From Secundilactobacillus silagei JCM 19001 (lineage in GTDB: Bacteria; Bacillota; Bacilli; Lactobacillales; Lactobacillaceae), in assembly GCF_002217945.1 (NCBI RefSeq), contig NZ_BCMG01000004.1, forward strand, positions 62,001 to 126,000: DNA of 64,000 bases. The letters are read 5' to 3'. The translations under genes were made by a program, and so were the position numbers. A model generated the notes under the pieces. The model did no database searches. It was given only the letters and a program-made list of their open reading frames with translations, and was not told the origin of the DNA. This document shows positions 9,101 through 17,653 of this stretch, one piece after another. How positions within the stretch are numbered: position 1 is the first letter of the stretch; every line of letters begins with the position of its first letter.

Positions 9101-9811
9101 ATGCAAAGAGTCTTAGTTGTTGATGACGAACCGGCAATCGTAACGCTGTTAACTTATAATTTGGAAAAGGCTAATTTTGAAGTGGACTCGGCGGTTAACG
9201 GACCTGATGCGGCCTCGTTAGCGGTTAAGAAGCACTATGACGCGATTTTGTTAGATTTGATGCTGCCAGGTATGGATGGTGTGGAAGTCACAAAAAAACT
9301 GCGACAGGAAAAAATTGACACACCGATTTTGATGATTACAGCTAAGACGGATGAATTTGATAAGGTATTTGGACTTGAACTGGGGGCGGATGATTACATT
9401 ACCAAACCCTTCAGTCCCAGAGAAGTATTAGCACGGCTAAAGGCGGTTTTACGGCGAACACAAAGTAATGCTGGTGGTGAAAACGGCTTTGATGAAAATC
9501 AGCAGCTGCACATTGGCAATATTTTGATCGATCAATCGACCGTGAGTGTGACGGTTGACGGCCGTAAAGTTAAGTTGACCCCCAAGGAATTTGAACTCCT
9601 AGTTTACCTTGTAAAACGGCCTAATCAGGTCCTCAAGCGCGATCAGATGCTGGAAGGCGTCTGGGGATTCGATTACGCCGGCCAGACGCGGATGGTGGAT
9701 ATTCATATCTCGCATTTGCGGGATAAGATTGAGGTTGACCCCAAGCACCCCGTTTATTTAAAGACGGTTCGGGGCTTTGGCTATCGCTTTGAGGCACCAC
9801 AACATGATTAA
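9101..9811 (+). CDS. phoP: PhoP/PhoB-type response regulator (OmpR family)
   Basis: This 236-residue regulator has an N-terminal receiver domain with the acidic pair DDE near residues 8-10, the phosphorylated Asp52 in LLDLMLPGMDG, a conserved Thr (MITAKTD) and Lys (TKPFSPRE). A C-terminal winged-helix DNA-binding domain ends in VRGFGYRFE. It sits directly ahead of a matching histidine kinase and the pst operon, and a PHO-box array precedes pstS, so it is the phosphate-starvation regulator. Start ATG 9101 behind AGGAGGGCC. The stop overlaps the phoR start. Confidence 0.92.
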   Translation: MQRVLVVDDEPAIVTLLTYNLEKANFEVDSAVNGPDAASLAVKKHYDAILLDLMLPGMDGVEVTKKLRQEKIDTPILMITAKTDEFDKVFGLELGADDYITKPFSPREVLARLKAVLRRTQSNAGGENGFDENQQLHIGNILIDQSTVSVTVDGRKVKLTPKEFELLVYLVKRPNQVLKRDQMLEGVWGFDYAGQTRMVDIHISHLRDKIEVDPKHPVYLKTVRGFGYRFEAPQHD

Positions 9812-11183
9812 ACGGATGGGTTTAGAGTATCTGATAACGAGTGTCACTAACCTGGTGGTCTTTATCCTGGTTGTCCGGTTACTAATTAGCTCAGGGCAGG
9901 TTGCAAGTGTGATGACGCGGCTGATCATCTTAGATTTAGTCGTGTCAGCCATTGAAGTGGGTATCTTTAACTGGGCGTTTCGAAAGCGGCAGCAGCCCGT
10001 TACCGCGATGAAACACAAGGTTGAAGGCATGCTAAAAGATGAAGAACCGGCCCATATTTTACTGCATAAAGATAACGATTATTACGGCTTAGCCATGGCC
10101 ATTAATCAGCTGCAGACGCATCAGCAAAAGGCATTACGCAACCATGCCCAGCAGAGTGAAGAATTAAGGCTGCTCTTGGCGTACCTGCCGATTGGGGTCA
10201 TGGTGATCGATAACTATCGTAAAGTTGAAATGGCCAATTCAGCCATGGCGGAATTTTTACAAACGGAGATCAGCCCCAGGCGGCATCCCTATACGCAGGA
10301 TATTCATCAGTTCGAACTGGTTTCTTTGATCGGCCAAGTTTTTAGCACCAAAAAATCCAAACGTCAAGTGATCACCTTGCCCGGGGTACCAGCGGAAAAG
10401 CGGGTCGAAGTCTCGGTCATCTACACGTCAACTTCTGAAGATTTTTTTCAAATTTTGGTTTTGCTGTATGATGTGACGGAAATTTACGCGGTTGAAAAAA
10501 TGCAACTGGACTTCTTATCCAATGCTTCTCACGAACTCAAAACACCAGTGACAGCCATTGCCGGTTTTGCTGAAACGTTGCAAGACGGCGCTAAGGATGA
10601 TCCGGAAACGTTAAATCAATTTTTAGACATTATTCAAAAGGAAAGTAAGCGGCTAACGGAATTGATTACAGATGTGCTATCGATCTCGCGGATCGAGTCA
10701 CAATCAATTTCGCAGCAAAAAATGGCTGGCCTGGATATTTCTGAACTCGTTGACGAACAGATCAGCACGTTACAGCAGATCGCGGCGATGAAGCACGTGA
10801 CACTGCATAATCAGGTGCCGGCAGGTCAGAATCAGCAATCGGATGAAAAGAAACTCGTTGAAATCATCAAAAATTTAATGTCGAACGCAATCAAGTACAA
10901 TCGTGACGGCGGTTCAGTCACGGTCACTTATGCGGCGACAGCCAATGATTGGACCTTGAAAGTGGCTGATACTGGAATCGGCATTGCGCAAAACGAACAG
11001 GCCAGAATTTTTGAACGGTTCTACCGAGTGGATAGTTCGCGAACCAATCAGGTGGTTAGCGGTACGGGCTTAGGCTTGGCCATTGTGTTGGAATTGGTCC
11101 AGTCACTGCAGGGCCAAATATCAGTTGAAAGTCAGCGGGGTGTCGGCAGTATTTTTACCGTTACATTCCCAATTAAATCGTAA
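9804..11183 (+). CDS. phoR: PhoR-type sensor histidine kinase
   Basis: This membrane kinase of about 459 residues has two N-terminal transmembrane segments within the first about 65 residues, a PAS-like region (about 120-230), the H-box NASHELKTPVTAIAGFAE with phospho-acceptor His243, and an ATPase domain with N (NLMSNAIKYN), G1 (DTGIGI) and G2 (GTGLGLAIV) boxes. The extracytoplasmic loop between the two membrane segments is very short, which argues for sensing through the membrane or through Pst/PhoU rather than an external ligand domain. The start ATG 9804 overlaps the phoP stop codon; the frame is open upstream within phoP but not used. Confidence 0.9.
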   Translation: MIKRMGLEYLITSVTNLVVFILVVRLLISSGQVASVMTRLIILDLVVSAIEVGIFNWAFRKRQQPVTAMKHKVEGMLKDEEPAHILLHKDNDYYGLAMAINQLQTHQQKALRNHAQQSEELRLLLAYLPIGVMVIDNYRKVEMANSAMAEFLQTEISPRRHPYTQDIHQFELVSLIGQVFSTKKSKRQVITLPGVPAEKRVEVSVIYTSTSEDFFQILVLLYDVTEIYAVEKMQLDFLSNASHELKTPVTAIAGFAETLQDGAKDDPETLNQFLDIIQKESKRLTELITDVLSISRIESQSISQQKMAGLDISELVDEQISTLQQIAAMKHVTLHNQVPAGQNQQSDEKKLVEIIKNLMSNAIKYNRDGGSVTVTYAATANDWTLKVADTGIGIAQNEQARIFERFYRVDSSRTNQVVSGTGLGLAIVLELVQSLQGQISVESQRGVGSIFTVTFPIKS

Positions 11184-11200
11184 TAAGCAGATTATTTTGT

Positions 11201-11246
11201 AGGATCCTAGATATTCAGGTCATTGAATATGTGGGGTCCTTTTTGT
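11201..11246 (+). terminator. Strong terminator after phoR
   Basis: A hairpin AGGATCC...ATATTCA / TGAATAT...GGTCCT with T5 downstream lies about 18 nt after the phoR stop. It separates phoPR from the pst operon. Confidence 0.8.
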
Positions 11247-11282
11247 CTAAAATTAGATTGGTATAGGTAAAAACAACGAATG

Positions 11283-11322
11283 TTTACATAACCTTTACAA
11301 AGATATGTACATTACATTTACA
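11283..11322 (+). promoter_or_regulatory. PHO box (PhoP binding array) of the pst operon
   Basis: Four hexamers, TTTACA (11283), TTTACA (11294), TGTACA (11306) and TTTACA (11317), are spaced 11, 12 and 11 bp apart. This is the direct-repeat pattern of the Bacillus/Lactobacillus PhoP site (TTHACA with 11-bp period). The array ends 9 bp before a TATACT -10 hexamer (11332-11337), so PhoP would replace a -35 contact and activate transcription. Confidence 0.88.
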
Positions 11323-11367
11323 ATGTCTCGATATACTGATTTTGAAAGATGAAATGGGGGCTTGAAC

Positions 11368-12255
11368 ATGCAAAAGAAGCGGTGGATTGAATGCCTGCTG
11401 CTGGTTGGCTTGGTTATTTTAGGCGGCTGGGCCTACCAGACTAGGCAAGTTAATAAGGCTAATATGACAATTACCGCGGTCGGCTCCACCGCTTTGCAGC
11501 CACTGGTAGAAGCAGCTGGGGAAGATTATGCCAATCATCATCTGGGCACGTTTATCAACGTTCAGGGTGGCGGTTCTGGTACGGGATTGAGCCAGGTTCA
11601 GGAAGGAGCGGTTGATATTGGCAATGCCGACGTCTTTGCTGAAGAGCAAAAGGGCATTGTCGCTTCTCGATTGCAAGATCATCGCGTAGCCGTTGTGGGA
11701 ATCACGCCCATTGTCAATCACTCGACGGGAATTACCCGGTTAACAACAGACCAGCTGATTGCGGTGTTTACCGGAAAGGTACGCAATTGGTCTCAGGTGG
11801 GTGGCAAAGATCAAAAAATTGTCATCTTAAACCGGGCTCAAGGCAGTGGAACGCGTACGACATTTGAACGCTTTGGGTTGAAAGGTCAGCGCAGTATCGC
11901 CGCACAGGAACAGGATTCTTCCGGGATGGTTCGGCAGATCGTCGCGACTACTCCAGGCGCAATTAGTTATGTTGGCTTCTCCTACGTTGATAAAACGGTT
12001 CAAGCAGTTAGCTTAAATGGGATTCAGCCGACGAATCAAAACGTGGCTGATAACCAGTGGCCCATCTGGTCTTACGAGCATATGTACACGGGGCGCAATC
12101 CGCAGCCATTAGCCAAAGAATTTATTCAGTACGTGCAATCGAATGCAATTCAAAATACGCTGGTTCGGCGGTTAGGCTATATCAGTATGGCGGATATGAA
12201 GGTTACCCGTGATGGGCAAGGAGAAGTGCACCGAGTGGAGGCTGATCATGAATAA
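11368..12255 (+). CDS. pstS: PstS, phosphate-binding protein of the Pst ABC transporter
   Basis: This 295-residue protein captures phosphate outside the membrane and delivers it to PstCA. It has an N-terminal membrane segment, the AVGSTALQPLVEAAGEDY start of the binding domain, the GGGSGTGLSQV phosphate loop and ILNRAQGSGTRTTFERF. The N-terminus (MQKKRWIECLLLVGLVILGGW) has no lipobox cysteine after the hydrophobic core, so it is probably anchored by an uncleaved signal rather than by lipid. Start is ATG 11368, 7 nt after GGGGG. It is the first gene of pstSCAB1B2-phoU and lies behind the PHO box. Its stop overlaps the pstC start. Confidence 0.93.
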   Translation: MQKKRWIECLLLVGLVILGGWAYQTRQVNKANMTITAVGSTALQPLVEAAGEDYANHHLGTFINVQGGGSGTGLSQVQEGAVDIGNADVFAEEQKGIVASRLQDHRVAVVGITPIVNHSTGITRLTTDQLIAVFTGKVRNWSQVGGKDQKIVILNRAQGSGTRTTFERFGLKGQRSIAAQEQDSSGMVRQIVATTPGAISYVGFSYVDKTVQAVSLNGIQPTNQNVADNQWPIWSYEHMYTGRNPQPLAKEFIQYVQSNAIQNTLVRRLGYISMADMKVTRDGQGEVHRVEADHE

Positions 12256-13174
12256 TAACTTACAAAAACAGCTTCTTAAACGGTCTAAAGCGGCTAAGCT
12301 GGAACGGCTGGGGAAAACGGTCAGCTTTCTAGCCTTGATGCTGATCACACTTACCGTTTTTGCAATTATCATTTTTGTGGCTTCTAAGGGGCTGTCCACC
12401 TTTTTTACCAACCACGTTAATTGGATTGATTTTTTAACGGGTAAGAATTGGAACCCCAACGTGACGAATGCCAAGGGTCAGCCTGAAGTGGGCGCCTTAC
12501 CCATGATCAGCGGGTCGTTTGTGGTGACGATCTTGTCAGCACTATTGGCAACGCCCTTTGCGATTGGAACGGCGATCTTTATGAATGAAATTTCACCGCA
12601 TCGGGGCGCCAAATTATTACAGCCAGTGATTGAGCTGCTGGTAGGGATTCCTTCAGTAGTCTATGGCTTTATTGGGCTGACAGTTGTCGTACCAGCTGTT
12701 CGCAGTGTCTTTGGCGGCAGCGGGTTTGGTATCTTAGCGGGGACGTTTGTGCTGTTCGTCATGATCCTGCCAACAGTCACTTCCATGAGTGTTGACGCCT
12801 TACGTTCAGTACCGCGGTACTACCGCGAGGCTGCTTTGGCGTTGGGGGCCACCCAGTGGCAAACGATTTATAAGGTGGTTTTAAGAGCCGCAACGCCAGG
12901 GATGCTGACCGCCATTGTGTTTGGAATGGCTCGGGCCTTCGGTGAAGCGTTAGCGGTACAGATGGTGATCGGTAACGCGGCTTTAATGCCAACGAGTCTG
13001 GTTTCACCGGCGTCAACGCTGACATCTGTACTGACTACCGGTATTGGCAACACGGTGATGGGGTCACTGCAAAATAACGCACTGTGGTCGTTAGCGTTAG
13101 TTCTGCTGGTCATGTCGCTCATCTTTAACCTCGTGATCCGCATGATTGGTCGGAAGGGGGCAATGTCGAAATGA
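12248..13174 (+). CDS. pstC: PstC, phosphate ABC transporter permease
   Basis: This permease of about 308 residues has six hydrophobic segments and the binding-protein-dependent transport motif near YREAALALGATQWQTIYKVVL, which contacts PstB. It forms the membrane channel with PstA. The start is taken as ATG 12248 behind GTGGAGG and overlaps the pstS end by 8 nt; an upstream in-frame ATG at 12209 lies inside pstS and has no ribosome site. Confidence 0.93.
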   Translation: MNNNLQKQLLKRSKAAKLERLGKTVSFLALMLITLTVFAIIIFVASKGLSTFFTNHVNWIDFLTGKNWNPNVTNAKGQPEVGALPMISGSFVVTILSALLATPFAIGTAIFMNEISPHRGAKLLQPVIELLVGIPSVVYGFIGLTVVVPAVRSVFGGSGFGILAGTFVLFVMILPTVTSMSVDALRSVPRYYREAALALGATQWQTIYKVVLRAATPGMLTAIVFGMARAFGEALAVQMVIGNAALMPTSLVSPASTLTSVLTTGIGNTVMGSLQNNALWSLALVLLVMSLIFNLVIRMIGRKGAMSK

Positions 13175-14055
13175 ACCCGAAATTAAGTAATCGCGTGGCA
13201 ATTACGGTGCTTTACGTCATTGCCAGTACCATTGTGGTGATCTTAGCAGCGCTATTAGGGTACATCATCATTAGTGGCCTACCGGCATTGAGCTGGCATT
13301 TTCTGACTTCGCCAGCCAGAGCTTTCACTAGTGGTGGCGGTATCGGCATCCAGTTGTTTAATTCGTTTTATCTGTTAATTTTAACCATGCTGATTTCCTT
13401 TCCAATCGCGTTAGGGGCCGGCATCTATTTAAACGAATACGCTAAACAAAATTGGGTGACGTCATTAGTTAGGACAGCCATTGAAATTTTAAGTTCGCTG
13501 CCATCGGTGGTGGTCGGACTCTTCGGTTTCTTGATCTTCGTGGTCCAGTTTGGGTTTGGTTTTTCGATCCTGTCCGGAGCGTTTGCCCTGACGTTCTTTA
13601 ACCTACCGTTACTGACACGCAGCATTGAGGAAGCACTGGCAGCCGTTCCCGATGAACAGCGTGAAGGCGGCCTGGCACTGGGCCTTTCAAAATGGGAAAC
13701 GGTGCTCCACATTATTGTGCCGGCCGCGTTGCCCACTATTTTAACCGGGGTGATCTTGAGTGCCGGCCGTATTTTTGGGGAAGCTGCCGCCTTGATCTTC
13801 ACTGCTGGGCAAAGCGCACCAGCCCTGAACTTTACCGACTGGAATCCGTTTAACATTGCGAGTCCATTGAACCCGATGCGGCCTGCAGAAACTCTAGCCG
13901 TTCACATCTGGAAAATTAACTCAGAAGGGATCATGCCCGACGCGAAGGCGATTTCTTCCGGGTCGTCTGCCGTGTTGGTCATCTCGGTTCTGGCCTTTAA
14001 TTTATTGGCCCGGTTCGTTGGTCACCGACTATTTAAACGGTTAACAGCGGGTTAG
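13171..14055 (+). CDS. pstA: PstA, phosphate ABC transporter permease
   Basis: This 294-residue permease has six predicted membrane segments and the EREGGLALG-type coupling motif (here EQREGGLALGLSKWETVLHI). It is the partner of PstC. It starts with an ATGA overlap on the pstC stop and has a GGAAGGGGG ribosome site inside the pstC end, indicating tight coupling. Confidence 0.93.
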   Translation: MNPKLSNRVAITVLYVIASTIVVILAALLGYIIISGLPALSWHFLTSPARAFTSGGGIGIQLFNSFYLLILTMLISFPIALGAGIYLNEYAKQNWVTSLVRTAIEILSSLPSVVVGLFGFLIFVVQFGFGFSILSGAFALTFFNLPLLTRSIEEALAAVPDEQREGGLALGLSKWETVLHIIVPAALPTILTGVILSAGRIFGEAAALIFTAGQSAPALNFTDWNPFNIASPLNPMRPAETLAVHIWKINSEGIMPDAKAISSGSSAVLVISVLAFNLLARFVGHRLFKRLTAG

Positions 14056-14087
14056 GATACAATGAATATTATTAGGAGGTATGGAAA

Positions 14088-14918
14088 ATGCTAATTAATC
14101 CTTCAAGCCCGCATTCAGACGACGGGTGGCTGGCACGCAACATTGTCGATCCCAGTCTAAAAATTTCAGAACCAATCGTGCTGGAAACCAAGCAGCTGCA
14201 CGTTTACTATGGTGACAACGAAGCTATCCATGAAGCTGACCTCAAATTTCTGGAACATCAAATTTCGGCACTGATCGGGCCATCTGGTTCTGGAAAATCG
14301 ACCTTTTTAAGATCACTGAACCGGATGAACGACGGGGTTGCCCGGGTAACGGGGGAAATCCTCTATCGCGGTGTTGATGTGAACCGCTCAGAAATTGATG
14401 TTTACGAAATGCGTCGACGAATCGGGATGGTCTTTCAGCGTCCCAACCCGTTTCCCAAATCAATTTATGACAACATTACTTTCGCTTTGAAGCGGCGTGG
14501 TATTACCGATAAGCAGACGTTAGATGAGGCGGTAGAGACCAGCTTAAAACAGGCCGCACTCTGGGATGAAGTTAAGGACCAGCTGAAAAAAAGTGCCTTA
14601 GCGCTCTCAGGCGGTCAGCAGCAGCGGTTATGTATTGCCCGGGCACTGGCCGTTAAGCCGGATATTTTACTGTTAGATGAGCCAGCTAGCGCGCTGGATC
14701 CGGTTTCTACCAGCAAATTAGAGGAAACCCTGCTGCAGTTAAAAAACGACTACACCATTATTATTGTGACCCATAATATGCAGCAGGCTGCCCGGATCAG
14801 CGACTACACCGCGTTCTTTAACATGGGGTGGGCACTTGAATATGACGAAACGTCACAAATTTTTACGAGCCCTCAAGTCCAATTGACGAATAACTACGTT
14901 GCTGGGGACTTTGGCTAG
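14088..14918 (+). CDS. pstB1: PstB, phosphate ABC transporter ATPase (first copy)
   Basis: This 276-residue ATPase energises phosphate import. It has an intact Walker A GPSGSGKST, the PstB signature LRSLNRMND, the [11 protein letters not shown] signature, Walker B ILLLDEP followed by ASALDP, and the switch histidine in IIVTHNMQQA. A roughly 30-residue N-terminal extension before VLETKQLHVYYGD is not shared with the second copy. RBS AGGAGG 7 nt before the ATG. Two pstB genes in tandem are typical of lactobacilli and streptococci. Confidence 0.93.
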   Translation: MLINPSSPHSDDGWLARNIVDPSLKISEPIVLETKQLHVYYGDNEAIHEADLKFLEHQISALIGPSGSGKSTFLRSLNRMNDGVARVTGEILYRGVDVNRSEIDVYEMRRRIGMVFQRPNPFPKSIYDNITFALKRRGITDKQTLDEAVETSLKQAALWDEVKDQLKKSALALSGGQQQRLCIARALAVKPDILLLDEPASALDPVSTSKLEETLLQLKNDYTIIIVTHNMQQAARISDYTAFFNMGWALEYDETSQIFTSPQVQLTNNYVAGDFG

Positions 14919-14927
14919 GAGGCTGCC

Positions 14928-15683
14928 ATGACTAAACTATTAGAAATCCATGATCTGCACGTTTACTACGGTCAAAAAGAAGCCCTCAAAGGCGTTGACC
15001 TTTCGTTTGACGAGGGCGGGATCACGGCTTTGATCGGGCCTTCTGGTTCCAGTAAGTCGACGTATCTCAGAACCCTAAACCGCATGAACGATTTAATTCC
15101 CGATGTCACCATTACGGGGACAATCAAATTCCGTGGTCAGGATATCTACGCGCCCCAGACTGATCTGGTGACTTTACGCAAAGAGATCGGCATGGTCTTT
15201 CAGCAGCCTAACCCGTTTCCCTTTTCAATTTACGATAACGTGATTTTCGGGCTGAAGTTAGCCGGTGAGAAGGATCATGAACGGCTAGACCAAGTCGTCG
15301 AGACCAGTTTGAAGCAGGCAGCTGTTTGGGATGAAGTGAAAGATCACCTGCATGAAAGCGCGCTGTCGCTGTCGGGCGGCCAGCAGCAGCGGGTCTGCAT
15401 TGCACGGGTACTGGCCGTTTCACCGCAGATCATCTTACTGGATGAACCGACTAGTGCGCTAGACCCAATTTCTAGTAGCCAAATTGAAGCGACTTTGTTA
15501 AAATTAAGAACCGATTACACCATTATTACCGTGACCCATAATTTACAGCAGGCCTCGCGAATTTCGGATCGCACAGCTTTCTTTATGGACGGTGAAGTAA
15601 TCGAAGTTGATGACACGAAGAAGATCTTTATGAATCCTGCGCATAAGCAGACTGAAGACTACATTAGCGGTCGGTTTGGATAA
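14928..15683 (+). CDS. pstB2: PstB, phosphate ABC transporter ATPase (second copy, altered Walker A)
   Basis: This 251-residue PstB paralogue has LSGGQQQR, Walker [14 protein letters not shown] and the switch VTHNLQQA. Its Walker A reads GPSGSSKST (residues 37-45): the glycine just before the invariant Lys43 is Ser42, a single-base GGT to AGT type change relative to the upstream copy. The rest of the P-loop is normal. It starts 9 nt after pstB1 behind AGGAGG. It may pair with PstB1 as a heterodimer; whether it hydrolyses ATP is uncertain. Confidence 0.9.
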   Translation: MTKLLEIHDLHVYYGQKEALKGVDLSFDEGGITALIGPSGSSKSTYLRTLNRMNDLIPDVTITGTIKFRGQDIYAPQTDLVTLRKEIGMVFQQPNPFPFSIYDNVIFGLKLAGEKDHERLDQVVETSLKQAAVWDEVKDHLHESALSLSGGQQQRVCIARVLAVSPQIILLDEPTSALDPISSSQIEATLLKLRTDYTIITVTHNLQQASRISDRTAFFMDGEVIEVDDTKKIFMNPAHKQTEDYISGRFG

Positions 15684-15700
15684 GCCTGAGGAGGTTACCA

Positions 15701-16363
15701 ATGAGACGTTTATTTGATGAAGAACTAGATGAACTTGACAATGGGTTTACCGAAATGGGCATCTTGGTCAGCAACGTGGTGCAGCAGTCGGTAGCTGCTT
15801 TTATTGATCATGACCGGGAAGCTGCCCAGACCATTATTGACCATGACCACGATATCAATGAACGCGAGATTCAGTTGGAAACGAAATCCTTTGAGATCAT
15901 TGCCCTGTATCAACCCGTGACTTCTGATTTAAGAGAAGTCGTGACCATTTTAAAAGCCGTTTCGGACCTCGAACGGGCTGGTGATCATGCCCGTAATATT
16001 GCGCACGCCACCATTGAAGTGAAGGGCAATACACGGGTAGCGGAGATTGAGACCCAGCTTGCTGAAATGGGACACCTCACCACCGACATGGTGAAACAGG
16101 CGATTCAGGCCTACGTTGATAAGGATGAAGAAGCGGCTAAGGCGTTAGTAACGGTGAATGATCAGCTGGTGGACTACCGGGATCAGATCATGCGGGATAG
16201 CTACCGTGAAATTACCACGGATGCCGATGTCGTAGTGGCCGCGATGAACTACAACAACGTCGCGGCTGACCTTGTACGGATCGCCGATTATTTAACCAAC
16301 GTCGGTGAATGGATCGTTTATCTAAAAACGGGTCAAATTGTTGAATTAAAGTTAATGAAGTGA
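15701..16363 (+). CDS. phoU: PhoU, phosphate uptake/signalling regulator
   Basis: This 220-residue all-helical protein consists of two three-helix PhoU repeats. It carries the family acidic motifs near HDHDINEREIQLE (about residues 48-60) and SDLERAGDHARNIAH (about 87-101), and again in the second half (NYNNVAADLVRIADYLTNVGEW). PhoU links Pst transporter activity to PhoR, shutting the Pho response off when phosphate is plentiful. It is the last gene of the pst operon, 17 nt after pstB2, with RBS GAGGAGG. Hairpin repeat copy 2 begins 12 nt after its stop. Confidence 0.93.
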   Translation: MRRLFDEELDELDNGFTEMGILVSNVVQQSVAAFIDHDREAAQTIIDHDHDINEREIQLETKSFEIIALYQPVTSDLREVVTILKAVSDLERAGDHARNIAHATIEVKGNTRVAEIETQLAEMGHLTTDMVKQAIQAYVDKDEEAAKALVTVNDQLVDYRDQIMRDSYREITTDADVVVAAMNYNNVAADLVRIADYLTNVGEWIVYLKTGQIVELKLMK

Positions 16364-16375
16364 TATATGTTAAAC

Positions 16376-16590
16376 AAGCTGTGACAAAACTCGGTAGATT
16401 CCAGAATTTAACCCCAATAATGCTTGTTTCGGCGAACTTTGTCGGGACAAGCATTATTGGGGTTAAATGGCCGGAATCTGAGTTTTGGCACGCGATTAGA
16501 CTATATTGAAGTATTGAATAAATAGCTATTTCCTTGCTATCTTCAGTTAAGAAGTCAGTTGAAATACTTACCAATGTAGACTCAAGTCGT
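16376..16590 (+). repeat. Interspersed hairpin repeat, copy 2 (variable-stem element)
   Basis: This has the same 215-bp layout as copy 1 at 254-468. The basal stem with its GGT bulge, the apical CGGCGAACTTTGTCGG and the tail are nearly identical. The central stem is CCCCAATAATGCTTGT paired with its complement; relative to copy 1, AAAAGT has become AATAAT on the left arm and ACTTTT has become ATTATT on the right arm, so pairing is kept. It lies directly downstream of phoU in the same orientation. Confidence 0.85.
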
Positions 16591-16602
16591 AGCCACTTTT
16601 AT

Positions 16603-16648
16603 GGTTTTTACACCGTTAATTTAGGTTGCGCTAATTAAGGTAAAAACC
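16603..16648. repeat. Inverted repeat (stem-loop) downstream of phoU
   Basis: GGTTTTTAC and TTAATTTA pair with TAATTAA and GTAAAAACC around a short GC-containing loop, giving an imperfect stem of about 18 bp between repeat copy 2 and the yvlC promoter. No T-run follows on either strand. The rest of the 435-bp phoU-yvlC gap is repeat copy 2, this stem-loop and the promoter at 16668-16696. Confidence 0.5.
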
Positions 16649-16667
16649 GCATTAAAGTAATGTTGAA

Positions 16668-16696
16668 TTGTCCATATCCCATGGAGCAGGTATAAT
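16668..16696 (+). promoter_or_regulatory. Sigma-A promoter upstream of the pspC-domain gene
   Basis: TTGTCC (16668-16673) and TATAAT (16691-16696) are spaced by 17 bp. The transcript would have a leader of about 95 nt with a small hairpin AGTGACT/AGTTACT. Confidence 0.65.
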
Positions 16697-16798
16697 GATT
16701 CTAGTAGTGACTATCCAGTTACTCGTTTATCATGATTGAAGGTTGCAGAACAGTTCACTTATTTAATAAGTAGTAACTAGAAATGAGGTGATTTTTTG

Positions 16799-17092
16799 AT
16801 GAATAGCAAACGACGGCTTACACGTTCGTCAAACCGAATATTAACTGGTGTCCTGGGGGGCTTAGCTGAGTATTTTGGCATTAATAAGACCTTGGTACGG
16901 GTCATTTATGTGGTTCTATCGATTTTTCCCGGGCGGATTTTATTTGGCTTACTCGTTTATCTACTGCTCACCGTATTGATCCCAGAAGATTCTGGTACCA
17001 AACACCACACGACTTTTTGGGGTTCCGGACAGCAGTCACGTTCGCGAAAAGAACTCCATGATGTTACTGAAGAAGATACTGACAAAAAGTGA
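16799..17092 (+). CDS. PspC-domain membrane protein (YvlC-like)
   Basis: This 97-residue protein begins with the PspC signature (RRLTRSSNRILTGVLGGLAEYFGINKTLVRVIYVVLSIF) and has one or two membrane segments and a charged tail. PspC proteins take part in envelope-stress responses (Psp/Lia type). The start is ATG 16799, about 9 nt after AGGTG. It is the first gene of a yvlC-yvlD pair, as found in Bacillus and many lactobacilli immediately before hprK. Confidence 0.85.
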   Translation: MNSKRRLTRSSNRILTGVLGGLAEYFGINKTLVRVIYVVLSIFPGRILFGLLVYLLLTVLIPEDSGTKHHTTFWGSGQQSRSRKELHDVTEEDTDKK

Positions 17093-17102
17093 GTTGCAGA
17101 CT

Positions 17103-17456
17103 ATGAAATTTTGGGTTCGAATTTTAATCAACGCAGTGTTATTTATGGCATTAGCTGGCTTTTTAAGCACCAGCTTTTACGTTGCCAGTCCGTGGATCGC
17201 GTTATTAGCGAGTTTTGTTTTATCAGTGTTAGACGCATTGGTAAAACCGGTGCTGCAAGTCTTGTCACTACCCATTACCGTGGTGACGCTGGGGTTATTC
17301 AGCATCGTGATCAACGGGGCAATGCTTCAGCTGACGTCGATACTAATTGGTCATGACTTTCATTTCAGTTCATTTGGAACGGCGCTGTTAGTAGCCGTTT
17401 TGATGTCGCTGTGTAACGCCGTCATTTCCAATTACGTCGGTCACGGTCATAAGTAG
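17103..17456 (+). CDS. YvlD-like / phage-holin superfamily IV membrane protein
   Basis: This 117-residue protein has four membrane segments (KFWVRILINAVLFMALAGF at the start, VLSLPITVVTLGLFSIVINGAMLQL in the middle). It matches the DUF360/YvlD family, which accompanies PspC proteins. ATG 17103 lies 10 nt after the yvlC stop; the frame is open further upstream (ATG 17058 inside yvlC) but the family begins with MKFW. Likely role: envelope-stress membrane partner, not a lysis holin. Confidence 0.8.
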   Translation: MKFWVRILINAVLFMALAGFLSTSFYVASPWIALLASFVLSVLDALVKPVLQVLSLPITVVTLGLFSIVINGAMLQLTSILIGHDFHFSSFGTALLVAVLMSLCNAVISNYVGHGHK

Positions 17457-17476
17457 CGTTAAAAATTGATAATCAC

Positions 17477-17653
17477 CTCCGTATTTCTCATGAGAACCAG
17501 ATTTGGAAAGAAGGGCGAGCCACTACTGGCTGGTGTTAGCTAAAATGGTTTCTGATGAGAATGATGTTTAAACGGAGTATAAAATCCCCGTTGGCTAACC
17601 GGGAAACTAAAGTGACAGCGCTTTAGTTCATGCACATCGTGTACCAGTAGTGG
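17477..17653 (+). promoter_or_regulatory. Structured 5' leader of hprK
   Basis: The 205-nt gap before hprK holds a long imperfect stem: CTCCGT (17477) with ACGGAG (17572), TTCTCAT (17485) with ATGAGAA (17555), and AGAACCA (17493) with TGGTTTCT (17546). Its apical loop contains CCACTACTGG (17520-17529), an exact 10-nt complement of CCAGTAGTGG (17644-17653), which lies 9-18 nt before the probable TTG start of hprK. A separate perfect 8-bp hairpin, AACTAAAG/CTTTAGTT, lies at 17605-17628. The layout suggests translational control, but no known riboswitch or T-box motif is seen. Confidence 0.45.

Noticed and set aside
16212-16574. Minus-strand frame of 120 codons over the phoU end and repeat copy 2
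   Set aside because: It runs from the repeat into the antisense of phoU; only the repeat-derived part resembles copy 1. No ribosome site.
17111-17356. 81-codon plus-strand frame inside the YvlD-like gene
   Set aside because: It overlaps a recognised membrane protein in another frame and has no ribosome site or family match.
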